NCBI GenBank assembly: GCA_033764875.1
Contig: JANRIO010000052.1
Coordinates: forward strand, 1-64,000
DNA from: AWTP1-13 sp033764875
GTDB taxonomy: Bacteria; Pseudomonadota; Alphaproteobacteria; Rhizobiales; Hyphomicrobiaceae
Direction: 5' to 3'
DNA: 64,000 bases
Part shown: in pieces, positions 27,636 to 36,520 of the stretch
How positions within the stretch are numbered: position 1 is the first letter of the stretch
Layout: every line of letters begins with the position of its first letter
Position numbers and translations under genes: made by a program
The notes under the pieces: generated by a model
Told to the model about the DNA's origin: nothing
Seen by the model: the letters and a program-made list of their open reading frames with translations, nothing else
Database searches by the model: none

Positions 27636-29081
27636 TCAGGCGCCCTCGGCCACCGGATTGCCGGCCTCGTCCAGGAAGGCGATGCGCACCATGTTGGTGG
27701 TGCCGGGGGAGCCCAGCGGCACGCCGGCGACGATGATGATGCCCTCGCCCGGCTTGGCGAACCCCTCCTCCAGCGCGATGCGGCAGGCCTTGCGCACCAT
27801 GGCGGCTTGGTTCTCCGGATCGCTGGTCAGCACGCAGTGCACGCCCCAGACGAGGGCGAGCTTGCGCCCGGTCGCGACCACGGGCGACAGGCCGATCACC
27901 GGCAGGCCGGGACGCTCGCGCGCCACGCGCAGGGCCGTCGAGCCGGTCGCCGTGTAGCAGATGATGCAGGCCAGCTTCAGGGTATCGGCAACCGTATGCG
28001 CACCGGCGGCGATGGCGTCGGCGGCCGTGGCCAGCGGCGGCGTCCGCGTGGCGTGCACGAGGGCGTTGTAGCTCGGGTCGTTCTCCACCTCGATGGCGAT
28101 GCGGTCCATCATGCTGATGGCCTCCGTCGGGAATTGCCCGACAGCGGACTCCGCGGAGAGCATGATGGCGTCGGCGCCGTCGAACACGGCAGTGGCGACG
28201 TCGGAGACCTCGGCGCGGGTCGGCACGGGCGAGGAGACCATGCTCTCCAGCATCTGGGTGGCGACGACGACCGGCTTGCCGGCCGCGCGCGACTTGGAGA
28301 CGATCTGCTTCTGCAGGCCAGGAACCTTCTCGACCGGCATCTCGACGCCGAGATCGCCGCGCGCCACCATCAGGCCATCGGAATAGGCAATGACCTCGTC
28401 GATGTCGGCGATGGCCGACGGCTTCTCGATCTTGGACATGATGGCGGCGGCCTGGCCGATGAGCTGGCGCGCCATTCTCACGTCCTCGCCGCGCTGGACG
28501 AAGGACAGCGCCACCCAGTCGACGCCGAGGCGCAGGGCGAAGTCAAGGTCCTTCTTGTCCTTCTCCGTCAGCGGGCCCACCGGGAGCACGGTGTCGGGAA
28601 GGGAGATGCCCTTGCGGCTGGCGAGCACGCCGCCGACGAGCACCTCCGCCTCGATGCGACCGCCGGACCTGGCTTGCACGCGCATGCGGATCTTGCCGTC
28701 GTCGAGCAGCAGCGTGTGGCCCGGCTCCACGGCCTCGAAGATCTGCGGGTGGGGCAGGAACACCCGGCCCGCGTCGCCTGCGTCCTCGCGCGCGTCGAAG
28801 CGGAAGACGGTGCCCTTTGCCAGGGTGACGCGCTCGCCCTCGAGGTTGCCGATGCGGAACTTCGGCCCCTGCAGGTCGCACAGGATGCCGATCGGGCGGC
28901 CGAAGCCCGCCTCCGCCGCGCGCAGGGCCGTGTGCACGGTCCTGACTCCGTCCGGCGTGGCGTGGCTCATGTTGATGCGGAACACGTCGACGCCGGCCTC
29001 GAACAGGCGCGCGATCATCTCGGGCGAGCTGGAGGCTGGACCTAGCGTTGCGACAATCTTGACGCGGCGGCTGCGTCTCAT
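27636..29081 (-). CDS. pyk: Pyruvate kinase
   Basis: Transfers phosphate from phosphoenolpyruvate to ADP, last step of glycolysis. It has 481 residues, full length. Signatures seen: KIVATLGPAS at the start, RINMSH, the B-domain, the active-site IMSKIEKPSAIADIDEV (catalytic Lys within), ARGDLGVEMP, and ATQMLESM; a C-terminal alpha/beta domain follows. The chosen start at 29081 overlaps the DUF1036 stop (ATGA), so it is coupled to the upstream genes glycerate kinase and DUF1036. Glycerate kinase feeds the same lower-glycolytic pool, so the operon makes metabolic sense. Convergent with the giant repeat gene, only 39 bases away. Confidence 0.96.
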   Translation of the reverse strand: MRRSRRVKIVATLGPASSSPEMIARLFEAGVDVFRINMSHATPDGVRTVHTALRAAEAGFGRPIGILCDLQGPKFRIGNLEGERVTLAKGTVFRFDAREDAGDAGRVFLPHPQIFEAVEPGHTLLLDDGKIRMRVQARSGGRIEAEVLVGGVLASRKGISLPDTVLPVGPLTEKDKKDLDFALRLGVDWVALSFVQRGEDVRMARQLIGQAAAIMSKIEKPSAIADIDEVIAYSDGLMVARGDLGVEMPVEKVPGLQKQIVSKSRAAGKPVVVATQMLESMVSSPVPTRAEVSDVATAVFDGADAIMLSAESAVGQFPTEAISMMDRIAIEVENDPSYNALVHATRTPPLATAADAIAAGAHTVADTLKLACIICYTATGSTALRVARERPGLPVIGLSPVVATGRKLALVWGVHCVLTSDPENQAAMVRKACRIALEEGFAKPGEGIIIVAGVPLGSPGTTNMVRIAFLDEAGNPVAEGA

Positions 29082-29548
29082 CTCGGCTTTGCGCCCCCTT
29101 CGCTCGGGTCGGTCAATTGAATGGTCCAGTCCTTGGCGTCCTGCACGTCGACCTGGAAGAAGCCGGTGCTCTTGTAGCCGCGGCGCTTGCAGTCCTGGTC
29201 GCCGCGGATGGTGAACGATTTGTCCGCCGTGCACATGACAGACTTGCCGGACCACTCGCCGCCGCGGTCGTAGTCGATCGCATGCACGTAGAAATACCGG
29301 CTGCCGAGCGGACCCTTGTACAGCGTCTCGCAGGTGCGCGCGGCAATATTCCACCACCCTTCCGTGGTCCAGCCGGTGGAGGCATCCTGATAGCCGATGG
29401 AGACGCCGATGCGGCTCGAGGTGGTGTTGCACAGCTTCAGGTCGGCCCGCGCCGCGACGGGGAACGCGAGCGCGAGCATGAGGGTCGCCGCGCCCAGGAG
29501 ACGGCGCGCACCGTAGCGTTGGCGAGAGGCGCCGGGAGCATCAAGCAT
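29078..29548 (-). CDS. DUF1036 exported protein
   Basis: A 156-residue protein with a signal peptide (hydrophobic LLGAATLMLALAFPVAARA after a basic start), then the DUF1036 domain: LKLCNTTSSRIGVSIGY, the GWWNI and CETLYKG stretch, YFYVHAIDYDRGGEW, and late Cys residues (VMCTAD, DCKRRGY). Four Cys after the signal peptide may form disulfides in the periplasm. Function unknown; the family is largely alphaproteobacterial. It overlaps glycerate kinase upstream by about 8 bases and pyruvate kinase downstream by 4, so it is co-translated with both. Confidence 0.88.
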   Translation of the reverse strand: MLDAPGASRQRYGARRLLGAATLMLALAFPVAARADLKLCNTTSSRIGVSIGYQDASTGWTTEGWWNIAARTCETLYKGPLGSRYFYVHAIDYDRGGEWSGKSVMCTADKSFTIRGDQDCKRRGYKSTGFFQVDVQDAKDWTIQLTDPSEGGAKPR

Positions 29549-30875
29549 CGATCAGAAGAACCCGAAAGTCATTGACGTTGGTCTGGGTCGGCCCGCGCAC
29601 GAGGAGGCCGCCTGCCTTCTCGAAGAAGGTCGTGGCGTCGTTGTTGTCGAGATGATGGCGGGCATCGAGGCTTGGCACGGCCGACAGCGTCCGGGGCGTG
29701 ACGATGGCGCCGGCCGCGTCGGCCACCCTGCCCTCGCCGCCGTCGATACCGTCGGTGTCGGCCGCGAGCGCGCAGATGCCGGGCTCGCCGCCGAGCGCCA
29801 CGGCAAGCGCGAGCGCGTACTCCTGGCAGCGGCCGCCGCGGCCCCTGGCGTTGCGCACGGTGACGGCGAGCTCGCCGCCGGAGAGGATGGCGAGCCGGCG
29901 ACGGTCGCGCCTGGCGGCGAGCGCGAGGCGCGCGTGCTCGGCCGCGACCTCGCGCGCCTCGCCGACGACGGCGTCGCCCAGCGCCATCACCTCGTAGCCC
30001 GCCCGGCGCGCTGCCTCGGCGGCGCGGGCGAGCGCGGCCGCCGGCGTCGCGATGATGCGGTAGGCGGCGTCGGCGAAGGCCGGATCTGCCGGCTTGGGGG
30101 TCTCGTTGGCGGGGTCGGCGAGCGCCGCGTCGACCGCGGGCGGGACGGCGAGGCCGAGGCGCTGCATCTGCGGGCGGCGGCGGGCGAGGACGGCGCGAGC
30201 GTCCGCCAGCGTGCTCGCATCGGGCACGGTGGGTCCGGAGCCGATGACCGTCGGATCGTCGCCCGGGACATCGGAGATCGCCAGGGTGAGCATCGGCGCT
30301 GGCGCGGCCGCCTTGCGCAGACGCCCGCCCTTGATGCGCGAGACGTGGCGGCGCACCGTGTTCATCTCGTGGATGTCGGCGCCGCACTTGAGGAGGCCGC
30401 GGGTGAGCGCCGTCTTGGCGGCAAGATCGAGCCCGGCAGCGGGCGCCGCCCATAGGGCCGAGGCGCCGCCGGAGAGGAGCACGAGGACCAGATCGTCCGG
30501 CGTCGCGCCGGCCGCCAGCGCCAGCGCGCGCTCGGCGGCGGCGACGCTGTTGGCGTCCGGCGTCGGATGGCTGGCGGGGGCGACCTCGATGGCCGTGGGC
30601 CGGGCGGCGAGGACCTCGCTGTAGCCGTAGGGCGCGGTGACGACGCCCACGAGCCTGTCCAGCGCACCGGTGCCGCGATAGTGGGCCTCGGCGGCGGCGG
30701 CCATGGCGGCAGCGGCCTTGCCGGCTCCAAGGACGATGAGGCGGCCGCGCAGGGGCGGCGCCGGCAGATGGGGCGGCAGGCAAAAGGCTGGATGCGCGGC
30801 CTCGACCGCCGCCTCGTACAGCGCCGTCAGCACATCGCGCGATCCCAGCTCTGCGCCGGCCATGTCCCGATCCAT
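29541..30875 (-). CDS. Glycerate 2-kinase (GckA/TtuD, MOFRL family)
   Basis: Phosphorylates D-glycerate to 2-phosphoglycerate, linking tartronate, glyoxylate or serine-cycle breakdown to glycolysis. About 444 residues. Seen: LIVLGAGKAAAAMA (N-terminal nucleotide-like loop), LVLLSGGASALWAAPA, NTVRRHVSRIKGGRL, SDVPGDDPTVIGSGPTV, the MOFRL part LAILSGGELAVTVRNARGRGGRCQEYAL and ADTDGIDG. Start chosen at 30875 (MDRDMAG); ATG 30863 is an alternative. First gene of an overlapping trio with DUF1036 and pyk, so its product can pass through enolase to pyruvate kinase. Divergent from the formylglutamate hydrolase gene. Confidence 0.93.
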   Translation of the reverse strand: MDRDMAGAELGSRDVLTALYEAAVEAAHPAFCLPPHLPAPPLRGRLIVLGAGKAAAAMAAAAEAHYRGTGALDRLVGVVTAPYGYSEVLAARPTAIEVAPASHPTPDANSVAAAERALALAAGATPDDLVLVLLSGGASALWAAPAAGLDLAAKTALTRGLLKCGADIHEMNTVRRHVSRIKGGRLRKAAAPAPMLTLAISDVPGDDPTVIGSGPTVPDASTLADARAVLARRRPQMQRLGLAVPPAVDAALADPANETPKPADPAFADAAYRIIATPAAALARAAEAARRAGYEVMALGDAVVGEAREVAAEHARLALAARRDRRRLAILSGGELAVTVRNARGRGGRCQEYALALAVALGGEPGICALAADTDGIDGGEGRVADAAGAIVTPRTLSAVPSLDARHHLDNNDATTFFEKAGGLLVRGPTQTNVNDFRVLLIDA

Positions 30876-30993
30876 CCCTGTTGCGTCAATGATTTGCCCC
30901 GCGCCAATCTCCACCGTCAAGCGGACAAATGCGGGCGCACGGCAGAGCACGCGCATCCTGGCAATCGCCGTGCGGCGGCTCTATATTCCCGCC

Positions 30994-31809
30994 ATGTCGA
31001 CGGCGATCTCCGCGCGCGCCGCAATCGCGGCGCAAACACATGATAGCTATCGCGTTCTCGCCGGCCGGGCGGACGCGGGCGTGGTGCTCCTGTGCGACCA
31101 CGCCTCGAACGCGCTGCCGGCCGCGTACGGACGGCTGGGTCTCGCGCCGGAGCAGTTCGAGCGCCACATCGCCTACGACATCGGGGCGGAGGCGCTGGTG
31201 GAGCACCTGTCGCGCGCGCTCGAGGCGCCGGCGCTGCTGACACGCTACTCGCGCCTGCTCATCGATCCCAACCGCGGGCACGACGACCCGACGCTGATCA
31301 TGCGCCTCTCCGACGGCGCCGTGATTCCCGGCAACCGGCATATCGACGAGGCGGAGCGGGAAAAGCGCACACGGCTGTACTACGCTCCCTACCACCGCGC
31401 CATCGACGGCGTGATCGATGCCTGCCTCGCGGCCGGCACGGAGCCGATGCTGCTGTCGATCCACTCGTTCACGGAAGCCTGGAAACAAGTGCCGCGGCCC
31501 TGGCACGTCGGCGTGCTGTGGGACAGGGACCCGCGGCTCGCGCGGCCGCTCATCGAGCACTTCGAGGCCGAAGGCGATCTCATCGTCGGCGACAACGAGC
31601 CCTACAGCGGCAAGCTCGAGGGCGACTGCCTGTGGCAGCACGGCACCCAGCGCAGCCTCGCCAACGCCATCATCGAGGTGCGGCAGGACCTGATCCGCAC
31701 GCGCGAGGGCCAGCGGGCCTGGGGCGAACGCCTCGAGCGCATCGTACGAAGCATCCTCGCATCCACGCCGCGACTGCCGGCGGCGACCCTCAAGGAGACA
31801 ACTCCATGA
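30994..31809 (+). CDS. N-formylglutamate amidohydrolase family protein
   Basis: Zinc-type hydrolase expected to release formate from N-formyl-glutamate or a similar amide in the cytosol. 271 residues. Motifs: VVLLCDHASNALP near the start (metal-site region), HIAYDIGAEALVEHLSRAL, LLIDPNRGHDDPTLIMRLSDG, LLSIHSFTEAW (His ligand), and DNEPYSGKLEGDCLWQHGTQR. These are standard for the HutG-type FGase family. No other histidine-degradation genes are near, so it may act on another formyl-amino acid. Its stop overlaps the DUF1244 start (ATGA). Confidence 0.9.
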   Translation: MSTAISARAAIAAQTHDSYRVLAGRADAGVVLLCDHASNALPAAYGRLGLAPEQFERHIAYDIGAEALVEHLSRALEAPALLTRYSRLLIDPNRGHDDPTLIMRLSDGAVIPGNRHIDEAEREKRTRLYYAPYHRAIDGVIDACLAAGTEPMLLSIHSFTEAWKQVPRPWHVGVLWDRDPRLARPLIEHFEAEGDLIVGDNEPYSGKLEGDCLWQHGTQRSLANAIIEVRQDLIRTREGQRAWGERLERIVRSILASTPRLPAATLKETTP

Positions 31810-32114
31810 CGAAGATCGACAAGAGCCTGGAGGCCGAGCTGGAGGCGGCAACGCTGCGCAAGCTCGTGCAGCACCTGCGCACGCGGGCCGACGTGCAGAA
31901 CATCGACCTGATGAACCTCGCCGGCTTCTGCCGCAACTGCCTCGCCAACTGGTACCAGGAGGCCGCGGCCGAGCACGGCCTGACGCTGACCAAGGACGGC
32001 GCGCGCGAGATCATCTACGGCATGCCCTACGACGAGTGGCGGGCGAAGCACCAGAAGGAGGCGAGCCCGGAGCAGAAGGCCGCCTTCGAGAAGGCCAAGC
32101 CGCACAGCCACTGA
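31806..32114 (+). CDS. DUF1244 (SMc04008-like) protein
   Basis: A 102-residue soluble helical protein. The family hallmark is the NLAGFCRNCLANWYQEAA stretch with two close Cys, followed by IIYGMPYDEWRAKHQ. The Lys/Glu-rich tail ends in KPHSH, which could hold a metal but this is unproven. Function unknown; the family is widespread in alphaproteobacteria. It is translationally coupled to the preceding amidohydrolase (start 31806, neighbour's stop ending 31809), suggesting the two act together. Confidence 0.9.
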   Translation: MTKIDKSLEAELEAATLRKLVQHLRTRADVQNIDLMNLAGFCRNCLANWYQEAAAEHGLTLTKDGAREIIYGMPYDEWRAKHQKEASPEQKAAFEKAKPHSH

Positions 32115-32184
32115 GGGCGGGCGGGGCGGTGGCGCCATGTGGGGGGCCGCACCTCCGTCTGACGTGGTGCCACATTGCACGTGG

Positions 32185-32272
32185 CGTGGATGCCCGCCTG
32201 CGCGGGCATGACGTTGGACGGGGCCGGTGAGCTCTCAGCCTCCGTCATCGCCGCGAAGGCGGGGATCCACGC
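32185..32272. repeat. Two type A palindromes in the gap before metY
   Basis: A clean copy (CGTGGATGCCCGCCTGCGCGGGCATGACG, 32185-32213) is followed by a degenerate one in opposite orientation (about 32242-32272, GTCATCGCCGCGAAGGCGGGGATCCACG). Confidence 0.65.
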
Positions 32273-32375
32273 AAGCGCGAACTCGACTGGAGACCTCGCA
32301 ATCTCCACCCGCCCTCCCCGCAAGGTGAGGATGGATCTGCGATCACCACAAGACCAACGACCGAAGGAGGCAGAC

Positions 32376-33662
32376 ATGTCGCAGCAGGAAACGCCCGGCT
32401 TCGCAACGCTCGCCATTCATGCCGGCGCCACGCCCGATCCGTCGACGGGGGCGCGGGCGACGCCGATCTACCAGACCACGTCCTTCGTCTTCAACGACGC
32501 CGACCACGCCGCGGCGCTGTTCGGCCTGGAGGCGTTCGGCAACATCTACACGCGCATCGGCAACCCGACGCAGGCCGTGCTCGAGCAGCGCGTGGCGGCG
32601 CTGGAAGGCGGCACGGCGGCGCTGGCCGTGGCCTCGGGACACGCGGCGCAAATGCTGGCGTTCCACACGCTGCTGCAGCCGGGCGACGAGTTCGTGGCCG
32701 GGCGGCAGCTCTACGGCGGCTCCATCAACCAGTTCAACCACTCGTTCAAGAAATTCGACTGGCGGGTGGCCTGGGCGGACGCGACGGACCCCGGCAGCGT
32801 CGAGGCGGCGGTGACGGCGAAGACACGGGCGATCTTCGTCGAATCGATCGCCAATCCCGGCGGCGTCGTGGTCGATCTGCCGGCGATCTCGGCGATCGCG
32901 AAGAAGGCGGGCGTGCCGCTGATCGTCGACAACACGCTGGCGACGCCCTACCTGTGCCGGCCCAAGGAGCACGGCGCCGACATCGTGCTGCACTCGCTGA
33001 CCAAGTTCATGGGCGGGCACGGCAACTCCATCGGCGGCGTGATCGTCGACTGCGGCACCTTCGACTGGCTCAACGCCCGTGTGCGCTATCCGACGCTGGT
33101 CGACCCCAACCCCAGCTACAACGGCATGCGGCTGGCCGAGACGTTCGGCAACTTCGCCTTCGCCATCGCGGCGCGCGTGCTGGGGCTGCGGGACCTGGGG
33201 CCCGCCATCTCGCCGTTCAACGCCTTCATGATCCTGACGGGCATCGAGACGCTGCCCTTGCGCATGGCCAAGCATTGCGAGAATGCGCTCGCCGTCGCCC
33301 AGTACCTCGCCCAGCACCCCAAGGTGGCATGGGTCAACTACGCCGGCCTCACGGACAACCGCTATCACTCGGTGGCAGCGCGGATCTGCCCGAAGGGGGC
33401 GGGCGCCGTGTTCACGTTCGGCGTCAAGGGCGGCTACCAGGCGGGCGTCGACCTGGTCTCGAAGGTCAAGATGCTGTCGCACCTTGCCAACATCGGCGAC
33501 ACGCGCAGCCTGATCATCCATCCGGCGTCGACGACGCACCGGCAGCTCACGGACGCGCAGCGGACGGCTGCGGGTGCGGGCGAGGACGTGGTGCGGCTGT
33601 CGATCGGGCTGGAGGACGCCGCCGACATCACGGCCGACCTCGGGCAGGCGCTGGCGGGATAG
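32376..33662 (+). CDS. metY: O-acetylhomoserine sulfhydrylase (aminocarboxypropyltransferase)
   Basis: PLP enzyme that makes homocysteine (or methionine) from O-acetylhomoserine and sulfide (or methanethiol). Its 428 residues match the long MetY form rather than the roughly 390-residue cystathionine enzymes. Visible: TPIYQTTSFVF, YTRIGNPT, LEGGTAALAVASGHAAQ, VDNTLATPYLCRP, and HSLTKFMGGHGNSIGG with the PLP lysine at residue 210. Preceded by a strong GAAGGAGG ribosome site. I looked for an upstream SAM-II riboswitch and could not see one. Confidence 0.93.
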   Translation: MSQQETPGFATLAIHAGATPDPSTGARATPIYQTTSFVFNDADHAAALFGLEAFGNIYTRIGNPTQAVLEQRVAALEGGTAALAVASGHAAQMLAFHTLLQPGDEFVAGRQLYGGSINQFNHSFKKFDWRVAWADATDPGSVEAAVTAKTRAIFVESIANPGGVVVDLPAISAIAKKAGVPLIVDNTLATPYLCRPKEHGADIVLHSLTKFMGGHGNSIGGVIVDCGTFDWLNARVRYPTLVDPNPSYNGMRLAETFGNFAFAIAARVLGLRDLGPAISPFNAFMILTGIETLPLRMAKHCENALAVAQYLAQHPKVAWVNYAGLTDNRYHSVAARICPKGAGAVFTFGVKGGYQAGVDLVSKVKMLSHLANIGDTRSLIIHPASTTHRQLTDAQRTAAGAGEDVVRLSIGLEDAADITADLGQALAG

Positions 33663-33724
33663 CGACCCGGCACCGACAGAGGTGGCCCGCCCTCGGGCTC
33701 GTGCCCGCGGCGGGCACCACCCCG

Positions 33725-35863
33725 TCAGGCCGCGACCCTGCGGCCCGATGCGCCTTGCCCGTCGTGCAGGCGGAAGCCGGCCACGAGGTCGACCAGCTCC
33801 TGCGCCTCCTGGGCGAGGGCGCGGCCGGCGACGGTGGCCTGCTCGACGACGGCGGCATTCTGCTGGGTCGCCTGGTCCATGTGGCCGATGGCCGAGCTGA
33901 CCTGCTGCAGGCCCGTCGACTGCTGCTCGGCGCCGGACGCGATGTCGACGATGGCGTCGTTGATCTCGCCCACCTGCTTGACGATACGCTGCAAGGCCTT
34001 GCCGGTCTGGGCGACCAGCTCCACGCCGTCGGCCACCTGGTTGGTCGAGGACTGGATCAGCGCCTTGATCTCCCTGGCCGCCTCGGCCGAGCGCTGGGCG
34101 AGCGCGCGCACCTCGGAGGCGACCACCGCGAAGCCGCGACCGGCGTCGCCCGCCCGCGCCGCCTCGACGCCGGCGTTGAGCGCGAGCAGGTTGGTCTGGA
34201 AGGCGATCTCGTCGATCACGCCGATGATCTGGTTGATCTGCAGGGCGCCCTCCTCGATGCCGCCCATGGCCTCCACGGTCTGACGCACGACCGTGCCCGT
34301 TCGCTCCGCGTCGGCCTTGGCGGCTGCCACCACCTCGCGGGCGCGCGCGGCGCTGTCGGCGGAGTGCTTGCCCGTCACCGTGATCTCCTCGATGGCGGCC
34401 GTGGTCTCCTCGAGGCTTGCGGCCTGCTGCTCGGCGCGGCGGGACATGTCCTCCGACGCTCCCGCGACCTCGCTCGAGCTCGCCAGCATCGTCTGGCAGC
34501 TGCGCGCGACCGCGCCCATGGCCTCGCGCAAGGCGGCTGCGGCGGCGTTGAAATCCTCCTCGAGCTTCCTGTAGGCGGCGGGGAAGCCCGACACGCTGCT
34601 GGTCAGGTCGCGCTCGGACAGGCGGGCGAGCCCGCCCGCCAAGCCCTCGACCACGATGGCCTGCTCGCGGGCGGCCTCGGCGCGTGCGAGGTCGGCGGCG
34701 CGGCGCTCGGCGTCGGCGCGCGCGCTCTCCTCCTCCGCCACCCTCTCGAGCCGGACGCTCTCCAGGCTGCCGGCCTTGAATACGGCGACGGCATCGGCCA
34801 TCGCGCCGAGCTCGTCGCGACGGCCGACGGCCGGGACCTCGGTCGTCAGCTCGCCCGATGCGAGCCGGCGCATGGCCGCGACCATGGCCAGGAGCGGACG
34901 GGTGATCGAGCGCGCAATGAGCACGGCGAGGGCGAGGCCGCCGGCGATGGCGACGAGGCCGGTCCAGAGGCCCGCCGACTGGGCGTTCCCGGCAATCTCC
35001 TTCAACTCGGCATACATGGCGTCGTTGGTCGCCGTGATGCGCTCGGAGGTCACGGACAGCTTCTCCAGCATGGCGGCGGTTGCAGGCAGCACGCGATCGC
35101 GATAGGCCGAGACCATCTGCAGGGTCGCCGGCGCCACCGCGGCGAAGGCGCGACTGTAGTTGCCGGCGTAGGACTTGAGGTCGCCCAGGAGCTTGCGCTC
35201 GAAGGCCGCAAGGTCGAGATTCTCGAGGCTTGCGCTGGCGCTCTCGTAGTCCTGATAGCGCTTGCCGAAGGCCGCGATGCCGGCGGCATCGGGAAGCGCG
35301 AGGAAGCGCCAGTTGGCGATGCGGATGTGGAGCACCGACGCCTGCAGACGCGAGGCAGCGGCCGCGTAGTCGGCGCTCTTCGTTCCCAGCAGCGACGCGA
35401 TCTGATCCGCCTTGACGGCCATCACATCGCCGGTGGCGAGGAGCGTGCCCCTGGCGCGGCGGGCGCTGGCGCCGGCCTCGCCCAGGCTCTTGACGAGCGG
35501 CCTGAGGGCCTCGAGCCGCTCCTTCACCTCGCGGTAGCCGGCCGCGCGGCTGTTGTCCTTGGTGATCGCAAGGGCGGAGTCGACCAGGGCCACGGCGCGC
35601 TCGAGGGCCTCGGCGCCGCGGCGGTAGGTCGTCTCGTCCGTATCCCAGACATACTGCGCCGCGCTGCGCGCGAACTCCTGCGCCTGCGCCGCCATGGCCA
35701 TGGCGATGGAGGTCTGCCGCGCGAGACGATCAGAGCGCAGAACATCGGCGATGATCAGCCCGTTCTGCCTGTACGTGAACAGGATCAGGCCGGCGATGAC
35801 GGCGACGAGGAGGCCGAAGCCCAGATAGATCCGGCGGCCGATGCCGAAATTCATGTGCCGCAT
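33725..35863 (-). CDS. Methyl-accepting chemotaxis protein, large helical sensor domain
   Basis: Membrane chemoreceptor signalling to CheA. From the chosen start (AGGAG 10 bases upstream) it has 712 residues. A first membrane helix lies at about 13-32. A periplasmic region of about 265 residues follows, predicted all-helical and of the size of an HBM-type double four-helix bundle. Then come a second helix at about 298-317, a HAMP segment (RSITRPLLAMVAAMRRLASGE) and a long cytoplasmic coiled coil. The hairpin tip is in the stretch with EIAFQTNLLALNAGVEAARAG. The ligand is unknown. No che genes are nearby. Another in-frame ATG at 35917 is less likely. Confidence 0.93.
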   Translation of the reverse strand: MRHMNFGIGRRIYLGFGLLVAVIAGLILFTYRQNGLIIADVLRSDRLARQTSIAMAMAAQAQEFARSAAQYVWDTDETTYRRGAEALERAVALVDSALAITKDNSRAAGYREVKERLEALRPLVKSLGEAGASARRARGTLLATGDVMAVKADQIASLLGTKSADYAAAASRLQASVLHIRIANWRFLALPDAAGIAAFGKRYQDYESASASLENLDLAAFERKLLGDLKSYAGNYSRAFAAVAPATLQMVSAYRDRVLPATAAMLEKLSVTSERITATNDAMYAELKEIAGNAQSAGLWTGLVAIAGGLALAVLIARSITRPLLAMVAAMRRLASGELTTEVPAVGRRDELGAMADAVAVFKAGSLESVRLERVAEEESARADAERRAADLARAEAAREQAIVVEGLAGGLARLSERDLTSSVSGFPAAYRKLEEDFNAAAAALREAMGAVARSCQTMLASSSEVAGASEDMSRRAEQQAASLEETTAAIEEITVTGKHSADSAARAREVVAAAKADAERTGTVVRQTVEAMGGIEEGALQINQIIGVIDEIAFQTNLLALNAGVEAARAGDAGRGFAVVASEVRALAQRSAEAAREIKALIQSSTNQVADGVELVAQTGKALQRIVKQVGEINDAIVDIASGAEQQSTGLQQVSSAIGHMDQATQQNAAVVEQATVAGRALAQEAQELVDLVAGFRLHDGQGASGRRVAA

Positions 35864-36133
35864 GCTCGCTAGGCTCCTGACAATCCGAATACCTATACAG
35901 CAATCCACTATAATCATAAATTTTCTGAAAACTTGCCGGCACTATTCGAGTATCCGCACCGGCTCGATATTCGAGCAGCGACTTGCTTATTCCGGCGCCA
36001 TATTCTGCAGTCACCGTATTATCTGCTTACTGATCGCTTTGCGGCGGGCGGACGCGGGCGGGATCTCCCCTTCGCGGTCGCGAGCCGGTATCGTGCGGCG
36101 CCAGCAGATCACAGCCACGCCACGCGGAGAGCC
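35864..36133. promoter_or_regulatory. AT-rich divergent gap between chemoreceptor and ferredoxin genes
   Basis: About 270 bases, clearly A/T-rich between 35880 and 36030 (for example ATAATCATAAATTTTC) in a GC-rich genome. It must hold promoters for both genes. Exact boxes were not assigned. Confidence 0.45.
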
Positions 36134-36457
36134 ATGCCCACGATCACCTTCATCGAGCACGACGGCACCGTGCACCACGTCGACGCCGCGATCGGCGACA
36201 CCCTCATGGAGACAGCGTTGAAGGGCGGTGTAGCCGGGATCGTCGGCGAATGCGGCGGCGCCTGCACGTGCGCGACGTGCCTCGTGCACGTGGAGCCGGA
36301 ATGGACGGCGCGGACGGGCCGCCGGACCGAGGAGGAGGAGGCGCAGCTCGACCTCGCGTTCGACGTGCGCGAGACCTCGCGCCTTGCCTGCCAGATCAGG
36401 GTGACGGAGGCTCTCGACGGGCTCGCGGTGCGCACGCCATCGTATCAGGGGCGGTGA
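36134..36457 (+). CDS. Adrenodoxin-type 2Fe-2S ferredoxin
   Basis: Small electron carrier of 107 residues. The cluster ligands follow the C-x5-C-x2-C pattern in GECGGACTCATCLVHV, and the fourth Cys is in LACQIRV. The acidic EEEEAQLDLAF stretch is typical of the partner-binding face in vertebrate-type/adrenodoxin ferredoxins that serve cytochromes P450 or Rieske oxygenases. No oxygenase or reductase gene is beside it, so the partner is unknown. Start at 36134 follows GGAGAGCC. Confidence 0.93.
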   Translation: MPTITFIEHDGTVHHVDAAIGDTLMETALKGGVAGIVGECGGACTCATCLVHVEPEWTARTGRRTEEEEAQLDLAFDVRETSRLACQIRVTEALDGLAVRTPSYQGR

Positions 36458-36520
36458 GGCCGCCGCGCGCGGCGGCGGTCGCGGCGATGCGCGATGCACC
36501 GCCGCGGAGCCGGCTTCGCG

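Noticed and set aside
32214..32375. SAM-II riboswitch before metY
   Set aside because: The leader lacks a recognisable SAM-II pseudoknot pattern; it holds a degenerate palindrome and a ribosome site only.
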